Shown piece by piece: positions 24,967 to 36,350 of a stretch of DNA of 64,000 nt (the stretch's first letter is position 1; each line of letters starts with the position of its first letter). The position numbers and the translations under genes are program-made. This stretch comes from Agarivorans sp. Toyoura001 (GTDB lineage Bacteria; Pseudomonadota; Gammaproteobacteria; Enterobacterales; Celerinatantimonadaceae): contig NZ_BJEQ01000001.1 of the NCBI RefSeq assembly GCF_005405585.1, positions 310,001 through 374,000 of the forward strand. Direction: 5' to 3'. The notes beneath the pieces were generated by a model, which saw only the letters and a program-made list of their open reading frames with translations, ran no database searches and had not been told where the DNA came from.

Positions 24967-26181
24967 TTATTGCTCTAGGTTGTATGCACTATGCAATGCA
25001 CGCACAGCCAACTCTAAATACTTTTCGTCAACTACCACCGATACTTTGATTTCAGAAGTAGAGATTAGTTGCATATTTATCCCCTCATCACCCAAAGTTT
25101 CGAACATTGTTTTCGCTACACCAGGGTGATTCATCATCCCTACCCCAACGATAGAAATTTTCGCCAGAGAATCTTTACCTTGAACTTCACGTGCGCCCAA
25201 CTTGTTAGAGGTGTCCTCTAGCAGCTCTTTAGCCCGCTTGTAATCGTTACGGTGAACGGTAAAGGTAAAGTCGGCAGTATTGTCGCCCATAGAGTTTTGG
25301 ATGATCATATCCACGTCGATATTAGCATCACCAATTGGGGCTAAAATAGACGCTGCTACAGAAGGTTTATCTGGCACACCCAAAATTGTTAAGCTTGCTT
25401 CATCGCGGTTAAACGCAATGCCTGAAATTACGGGTGACTCCATTTTATTTCCCTCATAACTGATTAAGGTACCGTTACCTTCAGTGAAACTAGATAAAAC
25501 ACGTAGCGGCACATTGTACTTGCCAGCAAACTCAACTGCGCGGATTTGCAAAACCTTAGCACCAAGGCTCGCCATTTCTAGCATCTCTTCAAAAGTAATG
25601 CTTTCAAGGCGGCGCGCCTTAGGCTCAACCCGTGGGTCGGTGGTATAAACGCCATCTACATCTGTGTAGATTTGGCACTCATCGGCTTTTAAGGCCGCAG
25701 CAATTGCTACAGCGGTAGTATCGGAACCACCTCGACCAAGCGTTGTTATGTGGTTCTCTGGACTGCGTCCTTGAAAACCTGCAATAACCACCACTTTATT
25801 CTGCTGCAAATGTGCTTGAATGTTGTGATCGTCAATACTAGTGATACGCGCTTTGCCGTGGGCATTGTCTGTATGCATGCGAATTTGATCGCCTGTCATC
25901 GATACAGCGTCACAACCTTTCTTCTGCAAGGCAATACTAAGTAAAGCAATAGTGACCTGCTCACCCGTCGATACCAGTACATCTTTTTCGCGTTCGGCGG
26001 CATTTTCGTCTATTTCATTGGCAAGACCCAATAAACGGTTGGTTTCACCAGACATTGCTGAAAGAACCACAACCACATCATCGCCGGCTGCTTTACTGCG
26101 AATAACTCGGTCAGCAACCGCTTGAATACGCTCAAGCGTGCCTACCGAGGTACCACCATATTTTTGAACAATTAGTGCCAC
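24967..26181 (-). CDS. lysC: Aspartate kinase (LysC-type, monofunctional)
   Basis: Phosphorylates aspartate, the entry step to lysine, threonine and methionine. The 404 residues comprise an amino-acid kinase domain (VQKYGGTSVG at the start, TLGRGGSDTTAVAIA, TDVDGVYTTDPR) and two C-terminal ACT domains (about 265-400, ILGVPDKPSVAASI and KISIVGVGMMNHPG). This is the Corynebacterium/Pseudomonas type, usually feedback-inhibited by lysine plus threonine. It is separated from alaS by only 38 bp, too little for a lysine riboswitch, so it is probably cotranscribed with alaS. Confidence 0.92.
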   Translation of the reverse strand: MALIVQKYGGTSVGTLERIQAVADRVIRSKAAGDDVVVVLSAMSGETNRLLGLANEIDENAAEREKDVLVSTGEQVTIALLSIALQKKGCDAVSMTGDQIRMHTDNAHGKARITSIDDHNIQAHLQQNKVVVIAGFQGRSPENHITTLGRGGSDTTAVAIAAALKADECQIYTDVDGVYTTDPRVEPKARRLESITFEEMLEMASLGAKVLQIRAVEFAGKYNVPLRVLSSFTEGNGTLISYEGNKMESPVISGIAFNRDEASLTILGVPDKPSVAASILAPIGDANIDVDMIIQNSMGDNTADFTFTVHRNDYKRAKELLEDTSNKLGAREVQGKDSLAKISIVGVGMMNHPGVAKTMFETLGDEGINMQLISTSEIKVSVVVDEKYLELAVRALHSAYNLEQ

Positions 26182-26219
26182 TTGCTTTCCTTTTTCTTTA
26201 ACACTTAATGCCTAGTTGA

Positions 26220-28844
26220 TTACAGCTGCTCGTTTAACCACTCTTTCACTTTCTCAAGTGCAGTTTGCAATCCATCCGGATTAGAGCCGCCTGCTTGCGC
26301 CATATCTGGGCGACCACCACCTTTCCCCCCTACACATTGGGCGGCAATGTTCACCATTTCACCAGCTTTAACACGAGAGGTTAAATCTTTAGTCACACCT
26401 GCCACTAGGCTTACTTTTCCATCGTTTACTGTGGCCAATAAAATCACGCCACTCTCAAGTTTCACTTTTAGCTCATCTACGCTACTGCGTAAGGCTTTAC
26501 CTTCAACGCCATCTAAGAAGGCAATTAATACTTTCACACCGTTAATTGTTTGTATTTGATCTGCGGCATCATTACTAGCGGCGCTTGCTAGTTTAGCTTT
26601 TAGTTGAGCAACGTCTTTTTCAAGCATCTTATTGCGGTCAACTAACTGCATCACTTTTTCGCCAATGCTGAACTGGTCGCCTTTCACTAAGTTGGCTGCT
26701 TTCTCCATTTCTTCAGCAATACGGTGTATTAGGTCTATTGCGAACTGTCCCGTTACCGCTTCAATACGGCGAACGCCCGCTGCAATCCCGGCTTCGCTGG
26801 TAATTTTGAAGAAGCCTATGTCACCGGTATGGTTAACATGGGTTCCGCCACAAAGCTCGGTAGAGAAGTCGCCCATGCTAACAACACGAACATCGTCATC
26901 GTACTTCTCGCCAAACAAAGCCATAGCACCAGCTTTTTTAGCTTGATCAAGGTTCATAACTTTAGTTATTACCGGCAGATTGCGGCGAATTTGCTGGTTA
27001 ACTAAATGCTCAACTTGGCGGATTGAATTCATCGAAATAGCTTCAAAATGAGAGAAGTCAAAACGTAAGCGCTGAGCTTCTACCAGTGAGCCTTTCTGAG
27101 TAACATGTTCACCTAGGGTTTGGCGTAATGCAGCATGTAATATGTGCGTGACCGAGTGGTTTAACGCCGTGTTCCAACGTCGACGAGAATCTACTTTAGC
27201 CTTAACGACTTTTTGTAAACATAAGTCTCCACCTTGCACATAACCTTTATGCACAAAAGCTTTGCCTACTTTAATGGTATCTTGCACCACAAAGCTGCCG
27301 CCTTCATACATCAGTTCGCCAGCGTCACCAGCTTGGCCACCCGACTCTGCATAAAAAGGCGTTTTATCGAGAACGATAATCGCTTGCTCTCCACTACGAA
27401 CGGTTGATTCAGCTTCACCGTCTTTAAACATCTCAACGATTTTAACTTCCGCCTCTAAGTGGAGGTAACCCAAAAACTCAGTTTCGCTATCAATAATTAA
27501 GTTATCGTTGTAGTCAGTGCCAAAATTGCTAGCCTGCTTGGCACGTTCTCGCTGCGCGCGCATTGCAGCTTCAAACTCAGCTTCATCAACACTCAGTTCA
27601 CGCTCGCGCGCGATGTCTGCTGTTAAGTCAGCGGGGAAGCCGTAAGTATCATAAAGCTTAAATACCAAGTCGCCAGGAATTACCGAACCTTCGAGCTCAT
27701 TTAAGGCTTCGTCAAGAATGATTAAACCGCGGTCTAATGTTTTTGCAAATTGCTCTTCCTCAAGCTTAAGGACTCGCTCAATAACTGGTTGTTGAGTACT
27801 AAGCTCAGGATAAGCCTCGCCCATTTCAGCGATTAGGGCGGGTAATAGTTTGTAGAAGAAACCTTCTGTTGCACCCAGTTTATTGCCATGGCGAACAGCG
27901 CGACGGATGATCCGGCGTAATACATAACCACGACCTTCGTTGGCGGGCATAACACCATCAGCAATGAGGAAGCCACAAGAGCGAATATGGTCTGCGATTA
28001 CTCGCAGTGATTTGTTTTCCAAATCGCTGGTACCAATAATGTTGGCCGCGGCAGCAATTAGATTCTGAAAAATATCGATTTCGTAGTTTGAGTGCACGCC
28101 CTGCAAAATAGCAGCAATACGCTCTAGACCCATACCAGTATCTACTGACGGGTTAGGCAGTGGTTCCATGCTACCGTCTGCTTGACGATTGAATTGCATG
28201 AATACAACGTTCCAGATTTCGATGAAACGATCGCCATCTTCTTCAGGCGTTCCTGGAGGTCCGCCCCAAATGTGTTCGCCGTGGTCGTAGAATATCTCGG
28301 TACATGGACCGCACGGTCCAGTGTCACCCATTTGCCAAAAGTTATCTGACTCAAACTTCTTCTCTGGAGATTTATCACCGATACGAATAATACGGTCTTT
28401 AGGCACACCGATTTTGTTGGCCCATAAATCAAACGCTTCGTCATCGGTTTGGTAAACCGTAACCAACAACTTTTCTTTAGGTAACTTGACCACATCAGTT
28501 AAGAATTCCCAAGCGTAGCCAATAGCTTCTTCTTTGAAGTAATCCCCAAAGCTAAAGTTACCTAGCATTTCAAAGAACGTATGGTGACGTGCGGTATAGC
28601 CAACATTTTCTAAATCGTTATGTTTACCACCGGCACGTACACAACGTTGCGAGGTCGTAGCTCGTGAATAGTTACGCTTATCAATGCCTAGAAATACATC
28701 TTTAAATTGATTCATACCCGCATTGGTAAACAGTAAGGTGGGATCGTCGTGAGGAACTAACGAACTACTGGCAACTATTTGGTGATTTTTGCTGTTAAAG
28801 AAGCTTAAAAATGCATTTCTTACTTCAGCTGAAGTCATCTTCAT
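26220..28844 (-). CDS. alaS: AlaS, alanyl-tRNA synthetase
   Basis: Charges tRNA-Ala and edits mischarged Ser/Gly. The class II catalytic core is N-terminal ([34 protein letters not shown]). The editing domain has [12 protein letters not shown] and [10 protein letters not shown] with the zinc ligands, and the C-terminal C-Ala domain ends in [16 protein letters not shown] use the ATG at 28844 (874 residues, as in E. coli), preceded by AGGAAA; an ATG twelve codons upstream would add an unrelated tail. Confidence 0.96.
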   Translation of the reverse strand: MKMTSAEVRNAFLSFFNSKNHQIVASSSLVPHDDPTLLFTNAGMNQFKDVFLGIDKRNYSRATTSQRCVRAGGKHNDLENVGYTARHHTFFEMLGNFSFGDYFKEEAIGYAWEFLTDVVKLPKEKLLVTVYQTDDEAFDLWANKIGVPKDRIIRIGDKSPEKKFESDNFWQMGDTGPCGPCTEIFYDHGEHIWGGPPGTPEEDGDRFIEIWNVVFMQFNRQADGSMEPLPNPSVDTGMGLERIAAILQGVHSNYEIDIFQNLIAAAANIIGTSDLENKSLRVIADHIRSCGFLIADGVMPANEGRGYVLRRIIRRAVRHGNKLGATEGFFYKLLPALIAEMGEAYPELSTQQPVIERVLKLEEEQFAKTLDRGLIILDEALNELEGSVIPGDLVFKLYDTYGFPADLTADIARERELSVDEAEFEAAMRAQRERAKQASNFGTDYNDNLIIDSETEFLGYLHLEAEVKIVEMFKDGEAESTVRSGEQAIIVLDKTPFYAESGGQAGDAGELMYEGGSFVVQDTIKVGKAFVHKGYVQGGDLCLQKVVKAKVDSRRRWNTALNHSVTHILHAALRQTLGEHVTQKGSLVEAQRLRFDFSHFEAISMNSIRQVEHLVNQQIRRNLPVITKVMNLDQAKKAGAMALFGEKYDDDVRVVSMGDFSTELCGGTHVNHTGDIGFFKITSEAGIAAGVRRIEAVTGQFAIDLIHRIAEEMEKAANLVKGDQFSIGEKVMQLVDRNKMLEKDVAQLKAKLASAASNDAADQIQTINGVKVLIAFLDGVEGKALRSSVDELKVKLESGVILLATVNDGKVSLVAGVTKDLTSRVKAGEMVNIAAQCVGGKGGGRPDMAQAGGSNPDGLQTALEKVKEWLNEQL

Positions 28845-28986
28845 GAATCTATTTCCTGGGGGTTTGTAGCAACTCGACATCGTGGTAAAACTCGGGGTTA
28901 CTCGTCGATAGGCGCTAAAATAGGTGAAACCGTAATTAATCGCGACAATATATCACGCAGACCCATGCAGGCAAAGTGTTGAGGGC

Positions 28987-29436
28987 TTATTGCTGTTGTA
29001 GTTCGCTAAATAGCGTATTGATTAACTCAAAGTCAAAACCGCGGCGGTATAAATATGCAGTACATTTTTGCTTAAGTACGCGGTCAGAAGGGAGACCTTG
29101 TTTAAACTTTCGCTCAAAACATAAGGTTAAGCTTTGATACCAATCCCATTCAGGATCAGCCAGGACCTGATTAGCTAAGTCGCTATTGATGCCTTTGCTT
29201 TGCAGGTATTGTTTTATGTAATTACGCCCGTAACCTCGAGCTAATCTAGCGCGAGTTAAAGAACTAGCGTAGTTATGATCGTTAAGCCAAGCATTTTCAA
29301 TGGCATAGTTAATCGCATCTGCGATTTCAGCTTCTTGGTAGTCCTTTTGTCGCAATTTCTGCAACAATTGCTGCTGACTATATGAACGCCTTGAGAGCAG
29401 ATCGATGGTGGTGTGAAGTGCGCTACGATTGGTCAT
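28987..29436 (-). CDS. recX: RecX, RecA modulator
   Basis: Small helical protein that binds RecA filaments and limits their growth. The 149 residues show the RecX three-helix repeats (LLSRRSYSQQQLLQKLRQKDY, LARGYGRNYIKQYLQSKGI, LYRRGFDFELI). The gene follows recA by 32 bp with an intrinsic hairpin filling the gap. No Shine-Dalgarno sequence stands before the ATG, only the T-rich tail of the hairpin, so expression probably depends on readthrough from recA. Confidence 0.92.
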   Translation of the reverse strand: MTNRSALHTTIDLLSRRSYSQQQLLQKLRQKDYQEAEIADAINYAIENAWLNDHNYASSLTRARLARGYGRNYIKQYLQSKGINSDLANQVLADPEWDWYQSLTLCFERKFKQGLPSDRVLKQKCTAYLYRRGFDFELINTLFSELQQQ

Positions 29437-29461
29437 AATAAAAAGGAGCCTTTCGGCTCCT
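29437..29461 (-). terminator. Hairpin between recA and recX
   Basis: Minus-strand stem AGGAGCC / GGCTCCT with a GAAA tetraloop followed by TTTTTATT, which runs straight into the recX start codon. As in E. coli, it should end most recA transcripts and let a fraction continue into recX. Confidence 0.85.
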
Positions 29462-29468
29462 AATCAAT

Positions 29469-30512
29469 TTATGCTTCTTGATCAGCCGGAGTTTCAGTAG
29501 CTGTATCTTCTTCAACAACTTCGGTGTTGTTAAGCAGGTTGTTACGAATCGTCATTTCAATCTCTTGAGCAACTTCTGGGTGCTCCTTCAAGTAATTTGA
29601 AGCATTCGCCTTACCTTGACCGATTTTGTTCCCTTTGTAAGAGAACCAAGCACCAGCTTTGTCGACCAATTTTTCTTTTACGCCCAAATCAACTAACTCG
29701 CCGTAACGGTTAAAACCTTCACCGTACATGATTTGGAACTCGGCTTGTTTAAATGGTGCAGCGATTTTATTTTTAACCACTTTAACGCGAGTTTCGTTAC
29801 CAACGATCTCATCGCCACTTTTCACCGCGCCGATGCGACGAATATCCAAACGTACAGATGCGTAAAACTTCAGTGCATTACCGCCAGATGTAGTTTCTGG
29901 ATTACCAAACATTACACCAATTTTCATACGGATTTGGTTAATGAAAATACACATACAGTTGGTTTGCTTAAGCGTACCAGTTAGCTTACGTAACGCTTGC
30001 GACATTAAACGTGCCTGCAGGCCAACGTGGCTATCACCCATGTCCCCTTCAATTTCAGCTTTAGGCGTTAAAGCTGCTACCGAGTCAATTACAATCATGT
30101 CAACGGCACCAGAACGCGCTAGCATATCGGTAATCTCTAGGGCTTGTTCACCAGTATCAGGTTGAGATACCAATAAGTTGTCTACATCTACACCAAGCTT
30201 TTTGGCATAAATAGGGTCTAGGGCATGTTCGGCATCAACAAACGCACATACCTTGCCCACTTTTTGAGCTTGAGCAATGGCTTCTAAGGTAAGAGTAGTT
30301 TTACCAGAACTTTCAGGACCATAGATTTCAATCACACGACCCATTGGCAAACCGCCAGCGCCTAAGGCAATATCAACGGATAAAGAACCTGTAGAAATGG
30401 TTTCGATATCCATGGTACGGTTGTCACCAAGCTTCATGATTGAGCCTTTACCAAATTGTTTTTCAATTTGGCCTAGGGCCGCAGCTAATGCCTTTTGTTT
30501 GTTCTGATCCAT
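29469..30512 (-). CDS. recA: RecA recombinase
   Basis: Forms filaments on single-stranded DNA, drives strand exchange and stimulates LexA self-cleavage. The Walker A motif GPESSGKT is at 65-72, Walker B is in [10 protein letters not shown], and loop 2 is in [21 protein letters not shown]. The 347 residues end in the usual acidic tail. The promoter region carries a LexA box, so SOS autoregulation is expected. It is divergent from mutS. Confidence 0.98.
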   Translation of the reverse strand: MDQNKQKALAAALGQIEKQFGKGSIMKLGDNRTMDIETISTGSLSVDIALGAGGLPMGRVIEIYGPESSGKTTLTLEAIAQAQKVGKVCAFVDAEHALDPIYAKKLGVDVDNLLVSQPDTGEQALEITDMLARSGAVDMIVIDSVAALTPKAEIEGDMGDSHVGLQARLMSQALRKLTGTLKQTNCMCIFINQIRMKIGVMFGNPETTSGGNALKFYASVRLDIRRIGAVKSGDEIVGNETRVKVVKNKIAAPFKQAEFQIMYGEGFNRYGELVDLGVKEKLVDKAGAWFSYKGNKIGQGKANASNYLKEHPEVAQEIEMTIRNNLLNNTEVVEEDTATETPADQEA

Positions 30513-30552
30513 ATCGCCCTCGTAGGTGCTTTTAACTATCTTAATGACCAGT

Positions 30553-30581
30553 AGTATACTGGGTATTCATACAGTATCAAG
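30553..30581 (-). promoter_or_regulatory. recA promoter with LexA (SOS) box
   Basis: On the minus strand, -35 TTGATA and -10 TATACT are 16 bp apart. The LexA box TACTGTATGAATACCCAGTA (30557-30576) overlaps both. The right half differs from CTGT-N8-ACAG by one base (CCAG). The arrangement is almost the same as at E. coli recA. Confidence 0.9.
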
Positions 30582-30609
30582 TTTATTCCAGAAAATTCAT
30601 AAAAGAGTT

Positions 30610-30638
30610 TTGCCTATTCGGCTGACAGCTTTTATCCT
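30610..30638 (+). promoter_or_regulatory. Possible mutS promoter
   Basis: TTGCCT (30610-30615) and TATCCT (30633-30638) are 17 bp apart and lie 44 bp upstream of mutS. The hexamers are only moderate matches. Confidence 0.35.
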
Positions 30639-30681
30639 TGCTGCTTCGTTTAGCCATTAACCGAGTAGTTCGATAAGACCC

Positions 30682-33258
30682 ATGACTGAGACAAATCTAG
30701 AAAAACACACTCCTATGATGCGCCAATACCTAACGTTAAAGGCTCAACATCCCGAGATTTTATTGTTCTATAGAATGGGCGATTTTTACGAATTGTTTTA
30801 TGACGATGCCAAACGCGCATCTGAGTTAATGGATATTTCCTTAACAAAACGTGGCCAGTCTGCTGGTACACCTATTCCAATGGCAGGTATTCCCTACCAC
30901 GCAGCAGAGAATTATTTATCGCGCCTGGTTCAATTAGGTGAATCAGTCGCTATTTGCGAACAGATTGGCGACCCGGCTACCAGTAAAGGGCCGGTGGAAA
31001 GAAAAGTTGTTAGAATTATCACACCAGGCACGGTGAGCGACGAAGCCTTGCTGGAAGAGAAACAAGATAACTTGTTAGTCAGCGTAATAAACCAGCAACA
31101 ACAAATTGGTCTTGCTTATTTAGATATTGCCAGTGGCCGATTCGTGATTAATCAATTTACCGGTGAACAACAACTACAAGCCGAACTACAACGCTTAAAC
31201 CCTGCGGAACTGCTCTACCCTGATGACTTCGAGTTTTATTCGGAGCTGCAAGCATACAAAGGTTTACGACGTCGTGGAGAATGGGAATACGATTTAGCCA
31301 CCGCACAAAAAGTATTAAATCAGCAGTTCGGTACTCGGCATTTAGACGGGTTTGGGGTAAGTGAATACCCGCTAGCCCTTTCAGCAGCCGGTTGTTTAAT
31401 GCAGTATGTTCAAGATACTCAGCGCACTGCCCTACCGCATATCAATGCAATTATCGTTGAGAGCCAAAATCAGTTTATTCAACTTGATGCCGCAAGCCGT
31501 AAAAACCTAGAGTTAACCCGTAACCTTGCTGGCGGCTACGAAAACACCCTAAGTTCGATATTGGACCGCAGCTCCACTGCCATGGGAAGCCGCTTGCTAA
31601 ATCGCTGGTTACACCAGCCTTTAAGCAACCAGCAACAAGTGAGTGCGCGCCAAGATTGCATTGCTGAAATACTAGAAACCGACCTTTATCCTCTAGTGCA
31701 AACTGTGCTTAAGTCGATTGGCGATATTGAGCGAATATTGGCCCGCTTAGCCCTTCGTTCTGCCCGACCGCGTGATTTAGCGAGGTTGCGTAACGCCTTT
31801 AGTTTACTACCAGAACTGCAATCTTATTTAAGTTCTACACAAGCACTAGCGCCAATAGCTAAAAATATTGGTGAGTTTCCCGATACCTTAGCCTTGTTAG
31901 AGCGAGCAATAATTGATAACCCTCCTGTGCTCATTAGGGATGGCGGAGTGATTGCACCAGGTTACCATCGAGAGTTGGACGAGTGGCGAGACCTAAGCGA
32001 GGGAGCGACTCAGTTCTTAAAAGACATAGAACAACGGGAACGCGAACAATCCGGAATTGCCAACCTAAAGATTGGGTATAACAAAGTACACGGTTTTTAC
32101 ATTGAGGTAAGCCGCCTTTATTCCGAACAAGTACCCGAGCACTATATTCGCAGGCAGACGCTAAAGAATATGGAACGCTACATTATCGCGGAACTTAAAG
32201 AACACGAGGAAAAAGTGCTCTCTAGCCAAGGTAAAGCTTTGGCATTAGAAAAGCGGCTATATGAGGAACTGTTGGATTTGCTCATGCCAAGTTTGAGCAA
32301 TATGCAGCGTAGCGCTCAAGCAATAGCTCAGCTTGATGTACTGTGTTGTTTAGCCGAGCGAGCGGAAAGCCTAAACTATGTACGCCCTCACTTTAGTGAA
32401 CAATCGGGAATTAGTATTGAGGGTGGCCGACACCCAGTGGTTGAACACGTAAACGATACTCCGTTTATTGCGAACCCTGTAACGCTTGCAGAAAAGCGCA
32501 GACTGCTGATTGTAACAGGTCCAAATATGGGTGGTAAATCTACCTATATGCGCCAAACCGCACTGATATGTTTGATGGCTTTCATGGGAAGTTTTGTGCC
32601 AGCAGAAAGCGCAACGCTAGGCCCCATCGATAAGATTTTCACTCGTATTGGCGCGTCAGATGATTTAGCCAGTGGCCGCTCTACCTTCATGGTGGAAATG
32701 ACTGAAACCGCCAATATTTTGCATAATGCCACAACCAACAGTTTGGTATTGATGGACGAAATTGGCCGTGGAACCAGTACCTATGATGGTATGTCTTTAG
32801 CTTGGGCGGTAGCACAAGCCTTAAGTAAAATAGAGTCGCAAACACTATTTGCTACTCACTATTTTGAGTTAACCCAATTGCCAGAAATCCTAGACGGTGT
32901 GGCTAATGTTCATTTAGATGCCGTGGAACATCAAGATACTATCGCCTTTATGCACCAAGTTCAGGAAGGGGCAGCCAGTAAAAGTTACGGCTTACAAGTT
33001 GCCGCATTAGCTGGAATACCTAAAGCTGTAATTTCACAAGCTAAACGTAAGTTAAAACAGTTAGAAGCGGCTAACCCTGCACCGGTAGATACCCCAAGCA
33101 TTCCAGAAAGTGACTTAGCAGCTCAATTAAGCATGGACTTAGGCAGTGTTGAAGAACACCCGATACTAGATCAACTGCGTAATTTGGACCCAAATGAATT
33201 GTCGCCACGAGCGGCATTAGATTTATTGTTTAATTTAAAGCAGCAAGCAAATAGTTAA
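30682..33258 (+). CDS. mutS: MutS, DNA mismatch recognition ATPase
   Basis: Recognises mispairs and recruits MutL. The mismatch-reading F35-Y-E37 motif is in [10 protein letters not shown], and the ATPase domain has Walker [11 protein letters not shown], the [12 protein letters not shown] block and ATHYFEL. The 858 residues match the family, and a short tetramerisation tail is present at the C-terminus. mutS is convergent with rpoS and shares a bidirectional terminator with it; the mutS-rpoS neighbourhood is common in gammaproteobacteria. Confidence 0.98.
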   Translation: MTETNLEKHTPMMRQYLTLKAQHPEILLFYRMGDFYELFYDDAKRASELMDISLTKRGQSAGTPIPMAGIPYHAAENYLSRLVQLGESVAICEQIGDPATSKGPVERKVVRIITPGTVSDEALLEEKQDNLLVSVINQQQQIGLAYLDIASGRFVINQFTGEQQLQAELQRLNPAELLYPDDFEFYSELQAYKGLRRRGEWEYDLATAQKVLNQQFGTRHLDGFGVSEYPLALSAAGCLMQYVQDTQRTALPHINAIIVESQNQFIQLDAASRKNLELTRNLAGGYENTLSSILDRSSTAMGSRLLNRWLHQPLSNQQQVSARQDCIAEILETDLYPLVQTVLKSIGDIERILARLALRSARPRDLARLRNAFSLLPELQSYLSSTQALAPIAKNIGEFPDTLALLERAIIDNPPVLIRDGGVIAPGYHRELDEWRDLSEGATQFLKDIEQREREQSGIANLKIGYNKVHGFYIEVSRLYSEQVPEHYIRRQTLKNMERYIIAELKEHEEKVLSSQGKALALEKRLYEELLDLLMPSLSNMQRSAQAIAQLDVLCCLAERAESLNYVRPHFSEQSGISIEGGRHPVVEHVNDTPFIANPVTLAEKRRLLIVTGPNMGGKSTYMRQTALICLMAFMGSFVPAESATLGPIDKIFTRIGASDDLASGRSTFMVEMTETANILHNATTNSLVLMDEIGRGTSTYDGMSLAWAVAQALSKIESQTLFATHYFELTQLPEILDGVANVHLDAVEHQDTIAFMHQVQEGAASKSYGLQVAALAGIPKAVISQAKRKLKQLEAANPAPVDTPSIPESDLAAQLSMDLGSVEEHPILDQLRNLDPNELSPRAALDLLFNLKQQANS

Positions 33259-33276
33259 CAGCACCAAACGAAAAAC

Positions 33277-33304
33277 AAAAAAGGAAGCCCAAGCTTCCTT
33301 TTTT
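33277..33304. terminator. Bidirectional terminator between mutS and rpoS
   Basis: Stem AAAAAAGGAAGC / GCTTCCTTTTTT with loop CCAA, placed between convergent genes. Confidence 0.9.
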
Positions 33305-33319
33305 TATTTGATGACATCA

Positions 33320-34270
33320 CTAGACTTTAAATAGTGAGTCTATAGATAGATTTTGTAACGACAGTATGTCACGTAAGCGGCGTAATGCTTCCACTTGAAT
33401 TTGCCTTACTCGCTCGCGAGTTAAACCAATTTCTCTGCCCACATCTTCCAAGGTAGAGGCTTCGTAACCTAACAACCCAAAGCGGCGTGCCAATACTTCG
33501 CGTTGTTTGCTATTAAGCTCGCCTAACCAACCAACAATGCTATTTTTCATATCATCATCTTGGGTTTTGTGTTCTGGGCCGTGATCATTTTCATCAGAGA
33601 TAATGTCTAATAATGCTTTATCGTTATCACCACCAATCGGGGTATCAACCGAGCTAATACGCTCGTTTAAACGAAGCATTTTAGTCACATCTTCTACTGG
33701 GCGGTCCAGTGTTTCGGCAATTTCTTCTGCAGTAGGTTCGTGGTCTAGTCGATGAGCCAGTTCCCGTGCAGTACGAAGATACACATTCAACTCTTTAACC
33801 ACATGAATAGGCAAACGAATTGTACGAGTCTGATTCATAATCGCTCGTTCAATAGTTTGGCGGATCCACCAAGTAGCATAAGTTGAAAAGCGGAAACCAC
33901 GTTCTGGATCGAACTTTTCTACTGCGCGAATCAAACCAAGGTTCCCTTCCTCGATTAAATCCAGCAGAGCCAAGCCGCGGTTGTTATATCGTCGTGCTAT
34001 TTTAACTACTAAGCGCAGATTACTTTCAATCATCCTTTTACGCGCGGCTTCGTCACCTCTAAGGGCACGTCGGGCGTACAGAACTTCTTCTTCTGCGGTA
34101 AGTAAAGGTGAGAAACCAATTTCGCCAAGATAGAGCTGAGTAGCATCTAAACTCTTGGAAACATCGGCTTGCATGATGTCGTCTTTGTTAGCTTTTTTGT
34201 CAACCCTTGCGCTTTTAGCATCGCCAGTTGAAACACTTTTTAGTTTTACAGCAGTTTTTACTTGGGTCAT
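33320..34270 (-). CDS. rpoS: RpoS, stationary-phase sigma factor
   Basis: Sigma-70-family factor for the general stress response. Region 2 is intact ([40 protein letters not shown]), as is the region 4 helix-turn-helix ([20 protein letters not shown]). The RssB-recognition segment [11 protein letters not shown], which governs ClpXP turnover in E. coli, is conserved. At 316 residues it is slightly short. The N-terminal 38 residues are lysine-rich, whereas the E. coli region is acidic. It follows nlpD by 55 bp, and in E. coli the main rpoS promoter lies inside nlpD. Confidence 0.97.
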   Translation of the reverse strand: MTQVKTAVKLKSVSTGDAKSARVDKKANKDDIMQADVSKSLDATQLYLGEIGFSPLLTAEEEVLYARRALRGDEAARKRMIESNLRLVVKIARRYNNRGLALLDLIEEGNLGLIRAVEKFDPERGFRFSTYATWWIRQTIERAIMNQTRTIRLPIHVVKELNVYLRTARELAHRLDHEPTAEEIAETLDRPVEDVTKMLRLNERISSVDTPIGGDNDKALLDIISDENDHGPEHKTQDDDMKNSIVGWLGELNSKQREVLARRFGLLGYEASTLEDVGREIGLTRERVRQIQVEALRRLRDILSLQNLSIDSLFKV

Positions 34271-34325
34271 AGCATAACCTCCCTGAACAAGACCTGATTG
34301 CTGTTATTATTATGTGCAATCTAGG

Positions 34326-35129
34326 CTAGAGTGCCGGTAGATATTTCTTTGGATCTACTGACTTTCCTTTGAAACGGATTTCAAAATGTAATCGCGTATC
34401 GGTTGTTCCTGTATCGCCCATATCGGCGATATGTTGCCCTACTACTACTTGCTGTTTTTCTTTTACACGTAAACGACTGTTATGTGCATAAGCACTTAAG
34501 TAATCGTCATTATGCTTTATTATTATAAGTTTTCCGTAACCTCTTAACGCGCTGCCCGCGTACACCACTCGACCCGGTGCTGAAGCTACAATTTTCTGCC
34601 CTTGGCTGCCGCGAATATCAAGGCCTTTATTGCCATTCTCTTTATTAGAGAAACCTTTGATAATTCTACCTTTTGTTGGCCAAACCCAGCCTTTAACTGG
34701 ACCTTTTTGGCTGCTTACTACTACCTTAGGCGAGTTTTTAGCGTATGCCTTTGTTGACGTTGATTCAAGTTTTTTTGACGATTTCTTAACATCTTTAACT
34801 TGCGGCTTCACAGTTTTATGCTTATTCGTTTTAGCTTTGCTGGTTTTAACACTGCTAGCTTTCAAATTAATAGTTTGACCGACATAAATTGTGTAAGGAG
34901 CTGGAATATTATTTCTTTTTGCTAATTGTTTGGGGTCCAGCCCAGCTCGCCATGCAATAGAGTATAAAGTCTCGCCTTTTTTAACTTTATACTGCGAGCT
35001 GTTTAACACGCCGCGTGTATCTGCGTTATACACACCAGCATCGGTTACTGGCGCTGGACCACCTTCTCGACTACATCCCTGCAGTAAGCTAATGGCTAAT
35101 ATGAGGCAAACATAACGCAGATAAACCAT
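34326..35129 (-). CDS. nlpD: NlpD, LysM/LytM lipoprotein activator of amidases
   Basis: Outer-membrane lipoprotein that activates septal amidases in cell division. The lipobox is LLQGC near residue 19; a LysM domain covers about 51-95 (YKVKKGETLYSIAW), followed by a Lys/Ser-rich linker and an M23/LytM domain from about 160. In the LytM fold the first metal-binding His is replaced (NKGLDIRG in place of HxGxD), while YAHNSRL and HFEIR remain. This loss is typical of non-catalytic activators of the NlpD/EnvC type. Confidence 0.93.
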   Translation of the reverse strand: MVYLRYVCLILAISLLQGCSREGGPAPVTDAGVYNADTRGVLNSSQYKVKKGETLYSIAWRAGLDPKQLAKRNNIPAPYTIYVGQTINLKASSVKTSKAKTNKHKTVKPQVKDVKKSSKKLESTSTKAYAKNSPKVVVSSQKGPVKGWVWPTKGRIIKGFSNKENGNKGLDIRGSQGQKIVASAPGRVVYAGSALRGYGKLIIIKHNDDYLSAYAHNSRLRVKEKQQVVVGQHIADMGDTGTTDTRLHFEIRFKGKSVDPKKYLPAL

Positions 35130-35133
35130 TCAG

Positions 35134-35712
35134 TTAACGCAGTAGCAAATAAGCCACTACAGCTAACACAACAACTGCCCAACCGAGAATTTCAACATAC
35201 TTACGTAATTGAGCTTCCATTTTGGCGCCGCCCCACTTCATTAAACCAGCAACCAAGTAAAAGCGTAATCCTCTACCGACCAAAGAAATCAGAATGAAAG
35301 GAATAAAAGCCATGTTTAGAATGCCTGCAGTCAAGGTAAACACTTTATATGGCACTGGCGTAAAGCTGGCGACAAAAATAACCAATACGCCCCACTGTTC
35401 AAACCATTCAAATGCGACATCCATTTTGTGTTGATAACCTACCGATCGAATCAGTGGCTCTACAACTGGCTCATAAAAAAACTGCCCAAGTGCATAACCT
35501 AAAGCGGCACCGAGTACCGAGAAAATAGTGGCCAGCATAGCAAAACGCCAGGCTCTGTTTGGACGTGATAAAGCCATGGGCGCTAACATTACGTCAACAG
35601 GGATCGGCCAAAAAATAGATTCGATAAAACTCATGCCCGACAAATATCGAACGGCATGGCGATGCTCAGACCAAGTCATCACTTTGTCGTATAAGGCACT
35701 AAAAATTTTCAC
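35134..35712 (-). CDS. VTT/DedA-family membrane protein between pcm and nlpD
   Basis: A 192-residue inner-membrane protein with the SNARE-associated (VTT) pattern: [19 protein letters not shown] at the N-terminus, [12 protein letters not shown], and [16 protein letters not shown], then a C-terminal hydrophobic helix. Family members are linked to phospholipid transport and membrane energetics. The GTG start overlaps the pcm stop (GTGA), so translational coupling is likely. E. coli lacks a gene in this position, though other marine gammaproteobacteria carry one, as I recall. Confidence 0.82.
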   Translation of the reverse strand: MKIFSALYDKVMTWSEHRHAVRYLSGMSFIESIFWPIPVDVMLAPMALSRPNRAWRFAMLATIFSVLGAALGYALGQFFYEPVVEPLIRSVGYQHKMDVAFEWFEQWGVLVIFVASFTPVPYKVFTLTAGILNMAFIPFILISLVGRGLRFYLVAGLMKWGGAKMEAQLRKYVEILGWAVVVLAVVAYLLLR

Positions 35713-36350
35713 GCTAATTCACCATTAATTAAAGGAACAAAACGCACAGGCTCTAAATTGTGTTGAGTAAAACCTTGTGCTTGTTTTTCGATTTGGACAA
35801 GTGTTTGTTGTTGCTGTTGCTCACCCACTGGAATAATCATTCGGCCGCCAACACTTAACTGCGCAACAAGTGCCTCTGGTATAGCAGCAGCTGCAGCAGT
35901 AACGATGATCGCATCAAACGGACCTTTGCTTGACCAGCCTTTCCAACCATCGCCATGTTTTGTTGCAACATTATGTAAATCCAACAATTTTAAGCGTCTT
36001 TTAGCTTGAAACTGAAGGGTTTTAATACGTTCAACTGAATAGACTTGGTCAACCAGCGATGCTAATACCGCTGTTTGGTAACCTGAACCGGTACCAATTT
36101 CTAGTACTTTCTTAGGGTTAGTTTGTAACAGTATTTCGGTCATTTTTGCCACAATGTAAGGCTGAGATAGCGTTTGCCCCTGACCTATTGGCAGAGCAGT
36201 GTTATCCCAGGCTTGATGAGCTAAGGCTTCATCAATGAAATACTGTCGTGGCAATTTAGCGATGGCGTTTAACACAGCGGTATGTTGAATTCCGTGTTGA
36301 CGCAGTTGATTAACCAATTTCAAACTATTCGGGCTTTCGCCAAATTGCAT
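35709..36350 (-). CDS. pcm: Pcm, protein-L-isoaspartate O-methyltransferase
   Basis: Repairs isoaspartyl residues in aged proteins using SAM. It has the family block [17 protein letters not shown] and the SAM motif [15 protein letters not shown], followed by VYSVERIK. I place the start at the ATG (36350) whose A is shared with the surE stop (TAATG). A longer in-frame start at 36377 would overlap surE further. Length is then 213 residues. Confidence 0.95.
   Translation of the reverse strand: MQFGESPNSLKLVNQLRQHGIQHTAVLNAIAKLPRQYFIDEALAHQAWDNTALPIGQGQTLSQPYIVAKMTEILLQTNPKKVLEIGTGSGYQTAVLASLVDQVYSVERIKTLQFQAKRRLKLLDLHNVATKHGDGWKGWSSKGPFDAIIVTAAAAAIPEALVAQLSVGGRMIIPVGEQQQQQTLVQIEKQAQGFTQHNLEPVRFVPLINGELA

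Noticed and set aside
26182-26219. Lysine riboswitch before lysC
   Set aside because: Only 38 bp separate lysC from alaS, far too little for the riboswitch.
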